The notes under the pieces were generated by a model that did not search any database, had not been told where the DNA came from, and saw only the letters and a program-made list of their open reading frames with translations. Source: Plumapathes pennacea (lineage: Eukaryota > Cnidaria > Anthozoa > Antipatharia > Myriopathidae). From it: a stretch of DNA of 64,000 bases. The DNA is taken from the NCBI GenBank assembly GCA_964036295.1, contig OZ038472.1:2185501-2249500 (forward strand). Direction: 5' to 3'. Within the stretch, counting starts at the first letter, position 1. The number at the start of each line of letters is the position of its first letter. Positions 1-12,735 of this stretch are shown here, piece after piece. A program made the position numbers and the translations under genes.

Positions 1-2719
1 TAAAATTGTCATTTTCAAAAAAGTATTGAAAGTATTTTAGAGATAAATATCCAATCAGAAGATGCCGCAGCTGGGCAATTATTGATGAATAGTTACGAAA
101 GCCACGGCTTTCTTCTTTGATATTTAGATTTTAATCTAATTGACCTCATCCTGCGTCGAGTAACTCGTTCTTTATCAAACCCTCTCTTTTGAAAATCAAT
201 CCAATTCACAAGATTCCTGACAAACAGTGCTGTTTCAATTCTGTCGGTAAAGAATTTGTTTACCGAATGACAGAAAACATGACGCTACGGCCACTACTTG
301 AATAAAGCAAAGATTTTATTTGTATACATAAAAATTCTACGGTACAAAAGAACACCTGGCTCTCAAAAGTATTGTTAGCATTGAGACTCGGTATACACCA
401 AACGCCTTTTTGTTTAAAATATAGGATTTGAAAGAAGTCCTTTACAACTGAACTACTTTATCTGCTTAAAGCTGGGGCGATGTGGACAACTCAGATCAGT
501 TAGCCGAAACTCTTCCAGAACATTTCATCCCATAAACACGTGTTCCCGCGCTCACAGCGTTGTGTGTGTGTACTCATTCGTTTCCAAAGAGAACACTGAA
601 AGTTGATTTATTACGATGCGTAGTGCTTTCTCGTAGCACAGGCACATTGTGCTGTAACCTGCAATGACTTGTCGTCTGTCAGTATAGCCGGGTGTCATTA
701 AGTCGAACACATAGATGCCGAGGAACATACTAGATATGTTTTACTCAAAAAAATGTCTTGCGGCGGCTAACGATGTTGTTTCAACTTCGCTTCGCCATGC
801 AACGACTCGACTTTTAGAACAATAGGATCGCCGATGCTGCTTTTCTCCCGATTAACTGAATTGAGAGCGGGTCAGAAACAGACGGATGAAAGGAAGCAAA
901 GCTAACATTCAGTAAAGTTCCGTCTTTATTTAAGAAATTTAGTATGTCTTCGGATATTGTCAAGAAAGGGATCATACTGTCATGATTTATGTTATGAAAT
1001 GACGGTACTTTTCATGTTAGCAATCAACGTCGATCCAAGCTTACACTCAACACTCGGCGTGTTGGCCTTCAGAATGAAATATTGTTTGTCCAAGTCTGTG
1101 GGTTATCTGAATTTTACTGAAGAAAAGAGTGTATAGTTTTTGACATCCCACAGTGAATTCGCTTTTTGATTTCGCATTTCTTTTCATGTCAATTATGAAA
1201 ATTGTCTTCAGTGACTTTGTCATTGTTGATTAGCTGAAATTAAGACTGATGGACCGTCAAGAAACTGGCTTAGCACGTGGTTTATTTCTGTTACAGAAAA
1301 CAAAACAAAATAGGCTTTTTTTTTCGCGTAAAACTCAGTTTTTCGACCATGCGACGTTAAAATCTTGTTTCGGACAAAACGTTGCGGATTTTTAAAGGAA
1401 TATTTATAATTTTCAATAACTTCTTTTCATGATGTATCGCCTGAGCGAGCTACAAAGCACATATTGAAGTAAACAAAAGCTAGTACTATAGTTTTATCTG
1501 CAAGGATTATTTCCTGTCAGCATGTGAATGCTTGCCTTCAAAGAAAGCCCTTTCTTGACATATTAAAATAAAACGAGTACTGATTTGTATGTAAATTAAC
1601 AATTAGTTTCTTTTCATAGATCAGATTTCATGGCTATCCTTGCAAAGCATAAAGGATGACATTTGCTTTTATGGAGTCCCTCTCAAATAATCGAGTTCAA
1701 CAGTACTTTTAAAGGCTTTCAAGAGGTAAGAAAACGACCTAAGTGTATTTGATTTTGAATCAAGTTTTTACACTTCATTTGAAGCAAGAAATAGCCAAAC
1801 AATGCGACCGGTTCACGAGTTTCTTCCTCGTTAAAAGGACACGGTTACATAACTACCAGAAGCGTCTGCAAGATATCGAGTTTTACACACTAATAGTCGA
1901 AAATCATTTTAGAAGAATCATTATTCCCTCTATAAAGCCGTTTTAAAGGCTATTATAGTTGAATTTGATTCAGCTGTACAAAATCATTTGTGGAAGAAGA
2001 CAGGTGATAGTGACGATTAATGTGTCTCACTAATAAAACCGGAAGGCTTCATTTTCTCGCGTGCTTATACCCACAGTAAAATGGAAATGAATAGACTTCT
2101 TCTATACGAGGCAGTTGATTTTCATGTTTCATTATATTGTTCCGTATCAAAGAACTATGTCGATTTCGATCTGCCAATGTTAAGCGGAAAATCAATGAAT
2201 TTATCAATGAATTTATCAAAGCATTTATCAATGAATCTTATAGGCACGTTCAAGTTAGGAAATACATTATGTAGTTTCTTAGGGCGTTTCAGTGATTTCA
2301 ATGTTGACCGACAAACACGATGGTGTGTCTTTATGTGCCGAGAGTTCTTTTGTTCCGTGATGCGGTTCACCATGAATAGACTGGTGATCTGGTGAAAGAA
2401 AGCACCCTCAGATCACACTCAATAATTGTTAACTTCTGGGGCCTCATAGGGTCACCAACATGTTTCTCTGCATTTATTACTACGGCTGTAAACATGGACT
2501 AGGGTATTCATCTAGCCGCGTTATTTATCTTAAAGCAGAGACGAAAAATGTAAAATTCAACCCGCGATTAATCGTTAATTTTTATCTGTAATGATTTTAT
2601 CGAGACGACAAAAAGTTGTTGTCACTCACAAAATGGGACCCTCTGGCCAAGCGCCTGAGATGATAATGAAACTGAAACGTGGTGGGCACTGATACACCAA
2701 ATCATTTTTAATTCATTAC
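1..2719. other. Intergenic or intronic stretch left of T-box exon 4
   Basis: No coding exon could be supported on either strand. Open frames here are short (for example a repeated Asn/Leu/Ser-rich one near 2050-2395) and lack family resemblance or convincing splice sites. The T-box gene should continue to the left from 2720 on the minus strand, so this stretch is probably its intron 4 or contains unrecognised C-terminal exons. Confidence 0.4.
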
Positions 2720-5700
2720 CTTGAACCTTTGTCGCGGAATCCTTTGGCAAATGGGTTGTGATCAATCTTCATCTGGATTAACTGTGAATAGAGCAGATTT
2801 TGATAAAATATGCTAAGCTTTAAAGTGCTTTTCAAGATGTTGAGATTCACTCACATGTGCTCTGTGAAACGTCTGGAAACGGAAGGGCGTGTGCTTTGTA
2901 GCTTGTAACATTGAAGCAATTTAGTGTGCCAATGTTTTTGTATCAAAATTAAAAGCATTGCCGTCAGTTCGGGGGCTTGTTGTAAAATTCAGATTGCGAG
3001 TAGGAGTAACACTTTAGTGTTGTACTCGAGTACACAAACATTCAGTTTGTACATGCCGAGTATTTTTGTGTGACAAAGTGTGCCTAAGATTATCAAGGAA
3101 TCATTATTGACAAAGCATTTACTAAAGTATGATTTCACTGCCAAATGCGAAAAGGACAGAGAAAGAAGTAATAGTTATAGAGTGAGCGAAGGAGTGGAAG
3201 AACTTGCCCAGGGCCATGTTGCTCAAGGCACTATAGGCTAATCCTGGATTAGATTCAAACGATTTTGTTATCTTTAAGCCTCTTAAACTTCCCTGGTGAG
3301 TTTTGAGCTAAACAAGCTCTTCCACATTGGTTTTCGACCAACAAAGCCTTTCAGTCCTCCGCCAAGAGGTTAGGGGCAAGAAATTGGTTACTACTGGATT
3401 AGCTTAATCGGGCTTTGAACAACTGGACCCAGCTTTTAACTATAAAGAGGTTTTAAGAAGCAGGAACACAGCAACTCGGAGCCTACCTCTTCATTCTGAT
3501 ACGTGGTTACGGCAATAAACGTTGTCTCCGGGAAAACGTAAGTCGAACAACCGATCTTCACTCTATCCTCCGTCTCCTCTACCACGTGAACGCGGGGCTG
3601 GTATTTTCGATTCGGGCTGAGATGAAGCTGGAGGATGAAAAGCAGAAAAATAAAGATACATTTTGAGCTTATTAACACAAAAGCAAGTTGAAATATCATT
3701 GTATTGTACAAAAAGTAATCTTGGCTTCTTGAACGTTCTAAAGCTACACCCGAGTTTGAGCACGTTGTTCAAGGCCCAAAAAGACTTTGAAAGAGTCCTG
3801 CTTGAAAATGTGTTTACGGTTTACGGTACTTTGCTATAGCTTTGTGAACACAAAGAAAACGTTTTCTCAGTTATTAAGGCCAAAGGCGACCAAAACAAGC
3901 CAAACCTGCGTAAATTAGCTTTTCCAAAGATTAACATCAAATAAGCATTCTTCCCTGTGGTGCACAGTGATCTGTGATGTGAATCTTGCGGTTTTAAAGC
4001 TAGAAACCCTCTAGCACTTACTTACACTACTATTTCATTTCATTACTAACTCTGTTTTATTCTCGAATGTTTCCCATTTTTCCTTTTTTGTTGCGGATCT
4101 AGTTGTTAGTAAAAGACAGCGTGACTTTCCCCCCAAGAACTATCGGCCCCGGCACGCGGTCGACAAAGCCGCGTAGGAATTAGCGAAACAATAGGAACAT
4201 TGGACCACGCCACCCTTATGAATAACTGATGAGTTTCGGGCCAGCTAAGATTCACCAAAATCGTCAACTTCCTAAGGCTGTAATTTTCTTGTTACGGAAT
4301 GACAACTCTTATAAGCGGGTAAATTGAAACGCTGAATGACTAGATTAAGACTTTAACACATCGGTTGAATTCTACAGTCGTTCCAAAGTCGTTCAGACAA
4401 ATTAAGATCGCGCGCACAATTTGTTTTCTTTCGACAAAGGTTTGGCCCAGTTGGTCGGAACATGCGCAGTATTGTTCACTTTAAAATGTTCGCGCAGTGG
4501 GAAATACTAAAATGCTTGTAGTTTACTGAATTTATTTTTTTCATCTCAAAAGCGGAGAAGGCTTTTTGTTTATAACAAAGTATCATATCAGATGTAAGAT
4601 CGGTGGAAAGATAGAGCTGTTAAAATTAGGTCTCCAAATCACGCTGTGACTCACCTCGCCATCTTTGAAAGCTCCCGTTCTTCTATTTGTAAGTCGCACT
4701 TTCTTAAAGTCTACGCCATTTTTCATCCAGTAAAGCCCACTTCGAGCGACTTCGTCTGCCTGATATGACTGTAGATATGGAAACGGATGCATCTCGCTCG
4801 CCATTCCGTTGACCTGCCACAGATTGTTCGCGAAGGTGTAGCTGTAACCATCCATTGGCACAATGTCTACGTGAATTGCATAGTTCTTTCTGGGATCCAA
4901 TCCGAGAATCGAAAGTGCAAGAGTTGGGAACATACGCCTGTGTATCAAACATCAAAGCACATGCAATTATTACAAGCCGATCAGATAAAACTTTGCGCAT
5001 CCATTTTCTTTGGTTTACCACAGAGACACCCAGCTTCGACACGATATGAGCTTTCCTTTCAAGTGTAGCTGACATGCGGTAATATCACTCATAAAGTTTA
5101 TTATAGGCATGAACTTCAAGCTCTTTTATCCTGCTCTCATGTTTAGTTTGCAGTCTTGCACCTCACGATTCCGACGAATTTTCCCCCCTGAGCTTTGTAT
5201 ATAGCTGAGTCAAGTAGAAGCGGTGTACTTTAGCTTGAGTTGTGGGGGACATAGAGCCAAACTTTTCGTGACGTCGGCACCACACAAAGGACAAAATACC
5301 TGTTAGGATCTTGTCATGAGATAATGCAAGGCATATTACATGTATCAGCTGTCTTACACCCACGACTATCCTCATTAAAAGAGGGAAAACATGATTGATT
5401 GAAGCGAGAGGTACGGACAATAAGACACACCCTTACCTCACGGGGGCACGTGCGTGAAACAATCTCCTGCAAATCCCTAAATAGCTGTTTACTTTGTAAA
5501 ACTCATATCCTATAACTCAATCAACGTTGCAGTAGTGCTGTATTCTCCTCTTGTGCGAGCATTGACTCTCGCTTTAGCTGGTTAGGCTTCAAGAAGTAAT
5601 AGCTATAGCTGATGAAATCGGATGGGGTACTCTCTCTCTCTCCTTATCGGCTCTCGGAAGGCCGTTGGCAGATTTCCATTCCAAATCGTAAAGTGACAAG

Positions 5701-8292
5701 TATTTAAAGGTTATGAACTCGGCAACAATAGCTAGAGTCCTCTAAATAGCGTCTTCATATTGCTACGTGGCTGGCTTGCCACCTGCAACGGATGTTTGAT
5801 TTGAGCTCGTGAATGATCCAAAAACGAGACACCTTGCAACAAACAGAAAGTCACATTTCCACATAAAAAGAGATAAAAAAAGGAGGCGTTAACTCTTTGC
5901 ATTCAGAAGCGCCTCTTTTCCTATCAAAGACACGCGCCGATTTTTGCACTAATGGGTAGCAGCAGGGACAGCTATTTAAGTTACCTCTCCATTTCACAAG
6001 AACAAAAAGACATGAAAAACCTTTTGTGCGAACAAAGTAAGGAACTTCTACTATAGTTATCTTCTTTTCTTTTTTCACTTTTCTTAACCGTATCAGTAAA
6101 AGTAAGCCGCTTTGCTTTAAAGTTGCGCGAAGAAGGCCCAATAAGGCAGCGCTGCAAAATTCCAGAGGAATTAAATTAGCAATTTTGACTTTCTTAGATC
6201 TTTAAAGCATCATGGTTTTGGCTTACCTTCTCAATGGCTATTTGGGGCTAATGGGCAAAACATTTACAAAATACTTTCTTTTTCTTTTATTTCTCTTACG
6301 GTTAAGGGTGCATTAGTTTTTAGGCCATATTGCATTAGCAAGTTCTCAACGTTATCACTTTAATTTGCATGACTTTGTGTCGCCACAAGAGCAGGAGTAT
6401 GTTTCTCTTTCTTGTTTGAAATTTCAACAATTTTTAATATTTCCACGCCAAATAGGTATTACGAAAAATCAGTTCAGACAAATTTTGACTTTCAGGGTTT
6501 TTTTTTTTACATGCGGCTTTTCAACGTGCCTCGTGCCTTGAAAATGCTAATTGTCTTTTTGTTGATCAGGCCGAGCTGCACCGACACTGCATTGTTCCTA
6601 CAAAAGAAAGTGGCCCTTACTTTGTGAAGTTTTGTTGAGCTAAAAACAAAGAGATGTCCCAGATATGAGAAGGCACGTGTAGTCAGAAGCTACATAAAAA
6701 AAAAAAAAAAAAAAGAAAGAAAGAAAGAAAAAGAAAAAAATTATTGAATGCAGTTTTACTTTTTGTCTTCTTTAGCACTTAAGGTTTCAAAGCTTAAAGC
6801 TTTCTGTCAACGCGAATGGCAGTTACTTCACTGCTTATTTGTCTGGGAATCGAAATATTAAAACTCGCTTTCAAACTACACTTGGGAAAGGCGGTGTTAT
6901 TATTATGTTTCGCCCGAATTATCTTTTTCGCACATTTTTCAGCAATTACTGAGTGCGCAAATTAGCATAAACCCCCAACCCGCAGTGTGAGGGTTGTTGT
7001 CAACTAAGATGGTTGCGGCAAAAGCTATTAGCATTTCATAAGTTTCCGATCGACGACCTACAAGTCAGAAAAAGAAACGATATCCAAGAAGTTGTCCGTA
7101 ACTCGTATTCTGAGAAAGCAGTGTAATCAACAGCTGACTTGAACTTTTCTTTTGAGTTTTAGTGATGAACTAAGCAGATCGAACGGAAGGTATAAAGATG
7201 GCTGCGAAATTTACACTTAAACCACTATATATCCAAACCAACCACTTTAGCATCGTAGAAGACATTAAGTAGATGTTAATGAGAGCGTCTTGTATTTTGT
7301 AGTTTTAGTGCCAAGCTCAAGTTTCGCTCTTCCAAGGTCAACTTCTTTGCGCATTATGAGTTACAAACTACTTTCAGAGGTGTCTAACAACATAAACAAT
7401 TGATGCAGCAGAAGCAAGCAAGTAGTAAACATTGGAAAGAAACGAGCAGATATGCTAGTTCTCTATTATGGTGGTGCCGTGGAATTAAAGCAGCTCCCCG
7501 TAATAACTATTCAACGACCTGAACATTATAAACCTTTTTTAGCTTTACGATGCCACTTGTCTAAGGAACAAAATTACTACACGAAATTGACACATCTCGT
7601 AGATTAAAATTTTCGAACCACCTGCCTGTCGGCTTTGATGAGTGTGAGATATGGGCGATTCTTATTCGCGTTTCAACCTGCAAAGACTAGCAAACCTATA
7701 ACTTGCGGGGTTTATCACTTTGCACTCCAAAATAAAGGGAAGTGAATACTTTCTTAACTTACCTTCCGGTTCGAGTGATGACCATTTCCGTTCCGCAAGC
7801 GTAAAATTTCCACCACAGTTCGGTGTGTTGCAAGGCCACCTGAATTTCTTGATGAACGCGAAGAAATCTCGTGTCTGCCTTGTGCACTGTACTGTCCTTC
7901 ATCATATCCAAGTTCCTCACGATATCGCAACATGCTGCAAACTGCTGTAGTGGATCCATCCCCGCGGAAGCAACGGATCTCTGGCATCTGTGATCATGCG
8001 GGTCCACTTTTTCCAAGATATTTTCGATGGTGTGATTTTTGGGTTTTGCTTGGTGGTTTAACAAATTGTTTGGTAACCTCTGAGAGTGTTCGGTTGTTTC
8101 AAAGCTGCTTGGCGCCCGTCTTAGCTGGCAGGGAAGCGTGCTTGCTGCACGAGCTGATGTTGAGGGAACTAAAATGTTTGATTGCTCTGGACAAGAATCC
8201 GCGTTCTTGGTATCTTCTGTCAGAAGTCTGTTGATAGTAAAGGCTGCAGCTTTCGGAGAGAGATTGTCGAGTGATTCTTGAGGCTGATTCAT
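2720..8292 (-). CDS. T-box transcription factor (four 5' coding exons, partial)
   Basis: Sequence-specific DNA-binding transcription factor of the T-box family, nuclear. Minus-strand exons, each bounded by AG/GT and phase-consistent: 8292-7763 (start ATG at 8292), 4937-4655, 3627-3487 and 2781-2720. The first three total 954 nt, and the fourth ends in phase 2 on a GTAATG donor. The N-terminus (residues 1-149) is Ser/Asn-rich with an AFTINRLL motif like the N-terminal motif of Tbx15/18/20-type proteins. The T-box begins near residue 150 (ELWWKF, GTEMVIT) and continues with [49 protein letters not shown] and [17 protein letters not shown]. Residues usual for DNA contact and dimerisation are present, but [14 protein letters not shown] diverges from the common VSFDKLKLTNN. 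The subfamily is unresolved. The C-terminal regulatory region was not found in the window. An upstream in-frame TTG exists but ATG 8292 fits best. Confidence 0.88.
4938..7762 (-). other. T-box intron 1
   Basis: A 2.8-kb intron between the exon ending ...TRTG and the exon starting RRMFPT. It contains a poly-A/GAAA purine tract near 6695-6745. I see no further exon in it. Large first introns of developmental regulators often carry enhancers, but no specific site can be claimed here. Confidence 0.6.
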
Positions 8293-9946
8293 CGTCCGTA
8301 AGACAGGATAAAGAGACAAATCCTTGTTCTTGATCTGCAGCTTCCTTTTCTTCTTCGTCTCCTTATACTTCTTGTTATTTGTCGCCTTCTCCTTCTTGTC
8401 CAGACCGCGCGCCCTCAGCAAAGTGTGCTCAGCTCATGTGGCCGTCAAAATAAACCCGAAAGTCACATACTGTGTATAAAGTGTGTCACACCTTATGCTT
8501 TGTTTACCTTGACGGCACTGGAAGACAAAACTTGCCCTCTTGTGCTTTGCGTGTAAATTGATTGGGCTTCTCAGGAACAATTACCTTAATCACACTGTGA
8601 GACGCCTGCTTATAGAAATCTGTTTTACAACTTGCGAAAGGTGTTGGAATTTACGCACCGCAGGGTGCTAATTGATCTTGGAGAGGGCATTAATCGACCA
8701 ATGATTGGCCGACCCCCGGGCGGTCAGTGTTGTGGGTGTTAGACATCTTTGCGCGGTAAACATTTTGTGTGGTTTTGGCAGGTGAAGAAAAAAATTGGCT
8801 TCTTCGGTTTGCGCTATATCGAAACTTATTAGCAACATCATAATTAAGCATCGCCGCGCAGGAACAATGTGTGATTGACACAAAAGCATCATATAATAGC
8901 CATGCAGTATATATCGTTCTTGTCGCGGTCGGCAGCATGGTATCTCATTAGAAAGTTGTGGGTTTTTAGCTATTGAGTCGGATGACTTCTCAAAGTCTTC
9001 ACAAGGCTGCTTTTGCTTATAACTTTGCCGAATATGTTTATTTGCATCATTTTTGGGTGTTATTCATTCTGATCAATGGGGTGTGAAGATTAAAGAAATT
9101 TTCGCGATAGGGATAAAAAAAAGTAAAGTATACTCGCACTTTTTGGCTGACGAAGTTCTTGAAACCTTAAACACGTGTAGAAGGAACAAATTATAGGGAA
9201 CGCTGAAAGCGTCGAAAAGAAAGAAAAAAATCAATTATTTGCTTTCTTTTCAAGTAACCGATTCATCACGGTGTGCATGAGAATATAAACAATAGACGCA
9301 ACTCAATAAGTTTTTTGTAAATAATCCAATCAAATTGATTACATTAATCAAATCGACCCGAAACTCAAGAACTCGTTAAATCTCGCCTTGTTGATTTTGA
9401 TGAAACTTTGACTAAACAATCCTCGTCTCTTCAGAGGTGAGCGAATTTCATTTCGGTAATAAACACTTTTAACCCTCCGCTTGGTTCGTGCCACAGGCTT
9501 TGTTTAAAGCGAGGACAGAAGTCAATTGAAAAGCTGTGAACCACTTAGCGTCATTGGTGGCACAATATTTCCTAATTAACTTTGAAAATTTGAAAGCAAG
9601 CTTAGCTGAATCGTGCTGTTGTCAAACCTTGATTGTTCTATTCGGACCGAAAATGAGTCTGAACCAACCCAGGATTAGCCAAATTCTTTCTCTCATACTT
9701 TTGGCCAAAAAAATAATAATAATAATGCAGATCCCTGATCAAACACGTAACTAAAAAGTTTGTTCATAGTATAGTAAGTCGTTTTGTGAGCGAAAACTTG
9801 TCATTTTCAGGCTTTCTAAACATTTGAAAATGTTCGCTAACTCGAACTAATTTCTGGGTAAACTCTCGATAAACGCGAATGGCCCTGGGAACTAGGAGTG
9901 ATACCGCTGATCACTGTGCGCCTGCAAACTTATTTAGTGCTTCAGA
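8293..9946. promoter_or_regulatory. Divergent intergenic region between T-box gene and DNTTIP2
   Basis: The T-box gene (minus) and the DNTTIP2 gene (plus) are head to head with 1.65 kb between start codons, so both promoters should lie here. No clear TATA or CpG-rich core was recognised, and the exact transcription starts cannot be set. Open frames at 8668-8938 and 9536-9754 show no family resemblance. Confidence 0.4.
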
Positions 9947-12735
9947 ATGCGTCGGAGTAGTCGATTGAAGGGAAAGAAATCATGTAAAAGAAACGAGCCT
10001 GAGGCTAAAACTGAGGGGAAGAGCGAGGGAGTAGAAGATGACAATATAGAAGCGTTGGTTTCTCAAGCCTGTGAGTTCATTACACAGAAAATATCGTCAA
10101 GCAAACAAGCGCACGTGTCGGCGTCAGCTGGAGCTCAGGTTGATCACCAGACAGAAGAATTCATCGGTTTGTCCACTGAGTTCAGGAAAAAGGTTAAAGA
10201 GTAAGTGTCTCGCTCAAACTCCGCCAAGTTTCTCTTTGCTTCAAATTAAACTACAAGTTGCTTCATGTAATAAATAAATACATCAATCGGTTGACATGAA
10301 AAGTCATCAGCTGTTTTGAAAATATATTTCCTGCCCTGTATACAACGCCAGATTGGTTCTTTTCTGAGAAGTTGTGTTGTGAGATAAGCCTCATTTTTCA
10401 GAGGCTTCTTCAGGTGAGAACAAAATTAGATCAATGTACCGAGAACGGCTCCCCAATTGGTTAGAATTCTTTATACTATATATGTTGTAGATAGAATGAG
10501 GAAACTCTGAAGTACAGTAATTATGCTTACTGGTCCTTTGATCCTGTCAGATTTTTGCAAATTTTTTCTGAGCTTCTGGAAATGGTGTCTCAAATTTTCC
10601 CGCCAATATCGTATTATGAGCCTATAGTAATAATACAATATAAACAATCTCACATAATGACGTTAAGGGAGAGAAGGGTCTGTTTGCAATCTAGAATGCA
10701 GACCACATTTTTTTTTTCAAAAGCACTATAGCCCAAATAGTTGAAACAGAGCAAGTTGGTAGTAGGTCAGCTTTCGAACAGCATGTCCTGTAAATGTGTA
10801 AATTAAGTTACCAATTATTTCATTAATATATTGTTTTTTTCTAGTCCCACAGCCTTGGCATCAGAACTCCAACCTCAACTGGACACAAACAACCTCTACT
10901 TAGATTTCCATGTCAAGAAACAAGGTCAAGTAAAGCCTTCAGCAGATGCTGCTGCTCACAGAGATGCTGAGGTGGGTTGAAGCGTGGAGTCGACATGTGT
11001 CTTGTCCGACTATTTTAATACCAAATAAACCAACCCTCATATTGAACTTGGGAATTGACAACTTGCTCAGGTGAAAGATGATGTAGATTGAACTACAATG
11101 GAATTCCAATAACTCGAACCTCCAAGGAAAATGAACATAATTTGGTTCTAATTATGTTGAGTTTGAGTTAATAAGGGCTCAAATTATCAGGATTTCCCAG
11201 AATTTCTTCTAGATAGTTTGAATAATTTGTTTTGAACTGAGAAGCGTGAAAGGGTTGATCAAATTTTTTCTTTACTTTTTAATCTTTCACCAGAGATTGA
11301 CTTAATAGAAGCTGATTGAGATGTCAATTGCACAGTTCTTGTTTTATTTTATTTGATGGTTTTGAGAATTTATACCTTCTGTTGACAGTTAATGAAGAGG
11401 AGTGTGATTACTCCAGACTTTGAGAAGAGAGAGTTGGCCCCACCCATGAAGCCATCATTCAGTGAAACAAGGAAAGCAAGGAAGGTAAGTAACAGCATGA
11501 TCATGCACCTAAGGTATGGATTTTGTGCTTGGCTGTTTTATATAGCTCACTACTATCTGCTGAAAGTTGGTTTTCTATCAGGGTATAAAATGTGTTTCAT
11601 TTCAAATTATTTCTGGGCCCAGTTTGAATTGGCATTTATAGTCACATTGGTGAAGTCCAAGCTCCTGTAGCTTTTTGTAAAGTTACAATCACTTAGTTTA
11701 CATTAATTTGTTCTTGTTGTTTTCCTCAGCAAGCACGAGAGGAGACTGCAGGCCCCATGTGGTACAATCTGCCAGCGACCACCATCACACCTGAACTTAA
11801 GCAAGAGCTCAAGTTATTGAAGATGAGGAATGTACTGGACAGGCAGCGGCACTATAAGAAGAATGATTCTAAAGACCTCCCTAAATACTTCCAGGTAAGG
11901 TTCAGGGGCCCGGTTTTTTGAAAGTCGATTAAGGTAATCCAGGATTAACGAAATTCTTTCTCTCGACCACTCTGCCAATATACTGCAGGATTTTGTTCGA
12001 AGAGGGATTAAAAAGCTTGTTCCAGCTTACAACGTTATCAAGAAAGTCGTTGTGGACGAAACTTTCATGTTTTTTAGGCTTATAAATGACAAGAAAGTTT
12101 ACATCTAATCAACTGGGCCCTGCATCATAATATAATGTGGAAAACATATTCACTTATACAGAATATGTTACTTGTACAAGCATGTTGTTTTGAAACAAAG
12201 TTGGTTCAAAAGCGGCTCTGGGTGTGGGGATCTAAACAGCCTTTGGTACCTGGGGGAAGGGAATGTTTACCACTCAAATATCCCAAAAGAGAGAGAGAAG
12301 GGGGGGGGGGGGGGGGGGGGCTTAGGGGTGGCAGGAGACTGACTGTACTAATGTGGAACAAAGCAGGCAGGATTTGTCAAGTGTTTGTTCCTGCAGTGAC
12401 AAACCTGTGTTTTTCAGGTTGGTACTGTCGTGGCTGGATCAGCTGATTTCTATTCTTCTCGAGTACCGAAGCGAGAACGCAAACAGAATTTAGTGGATGA
12501 ACTGTTGGAAGACGCTGAATTTAGGAGGTTTGTGCATTGTTTTTTTTTTTTTTTTTTTTTTTTTTTGTTCGTTTTGCTTGTCCATGTTTGAGGCAATATT
12601 TACTGAATGTCATTTTTTGTTAATAGATACAACAAGAAGAAATACCTAGAAATACAAAAGTCCAAGCAAAGTGGAAAGAAAGGTTTCTACAAGAAGAAAA
12701 TGAACAAAAGGAAAGCCACATGGGCACGGGACTAA
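9947..12735 (+). CDS. DNTTIP2: DNTTIP2/Fcf2-type pre-rRNA processing protein
   Basis: Nucleolar protein of the Fcf2 family (vertebrate DNTTIP2/TdIF2), part of the small-subunit processome for early pre-rRNA cleavages by family knowledge. Six exons with matching phases: 9947-10200, 10845-10971, 11389-11484, 11730-11894, 12418-12527 and 12627-12735 (stop TAA). They give 861 nt and 286 residues. The start MRRSSRLKGKK resembles the basic N-terminus of the family. The Fcf2 domain occupies about residues 160-280: MWYNLPATTITPELKQEL, LKMRNVLDRQRHYKKND, LPKYFQVGTVV, DFYSSRVPKRERKQ, and a Lys-rich end with KKKYLEIQKSKQSGKKG. The human protein is much longer; this is closer in size to yeast Fcf2. Intron 4 has a poly-G run (about 12301-12320) and intron 5 a poly-T run (about 12540-12565). 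Function is inferred from the domain. Confidence 0.93.

Noticed and set aside
5163..5420. 85-residue minus-strand frame inside T-box intron 1
   Set aside because: Does not fit between the T-box exons, whose direct join restores the conserved GRRMFP motif. No splice-site support.
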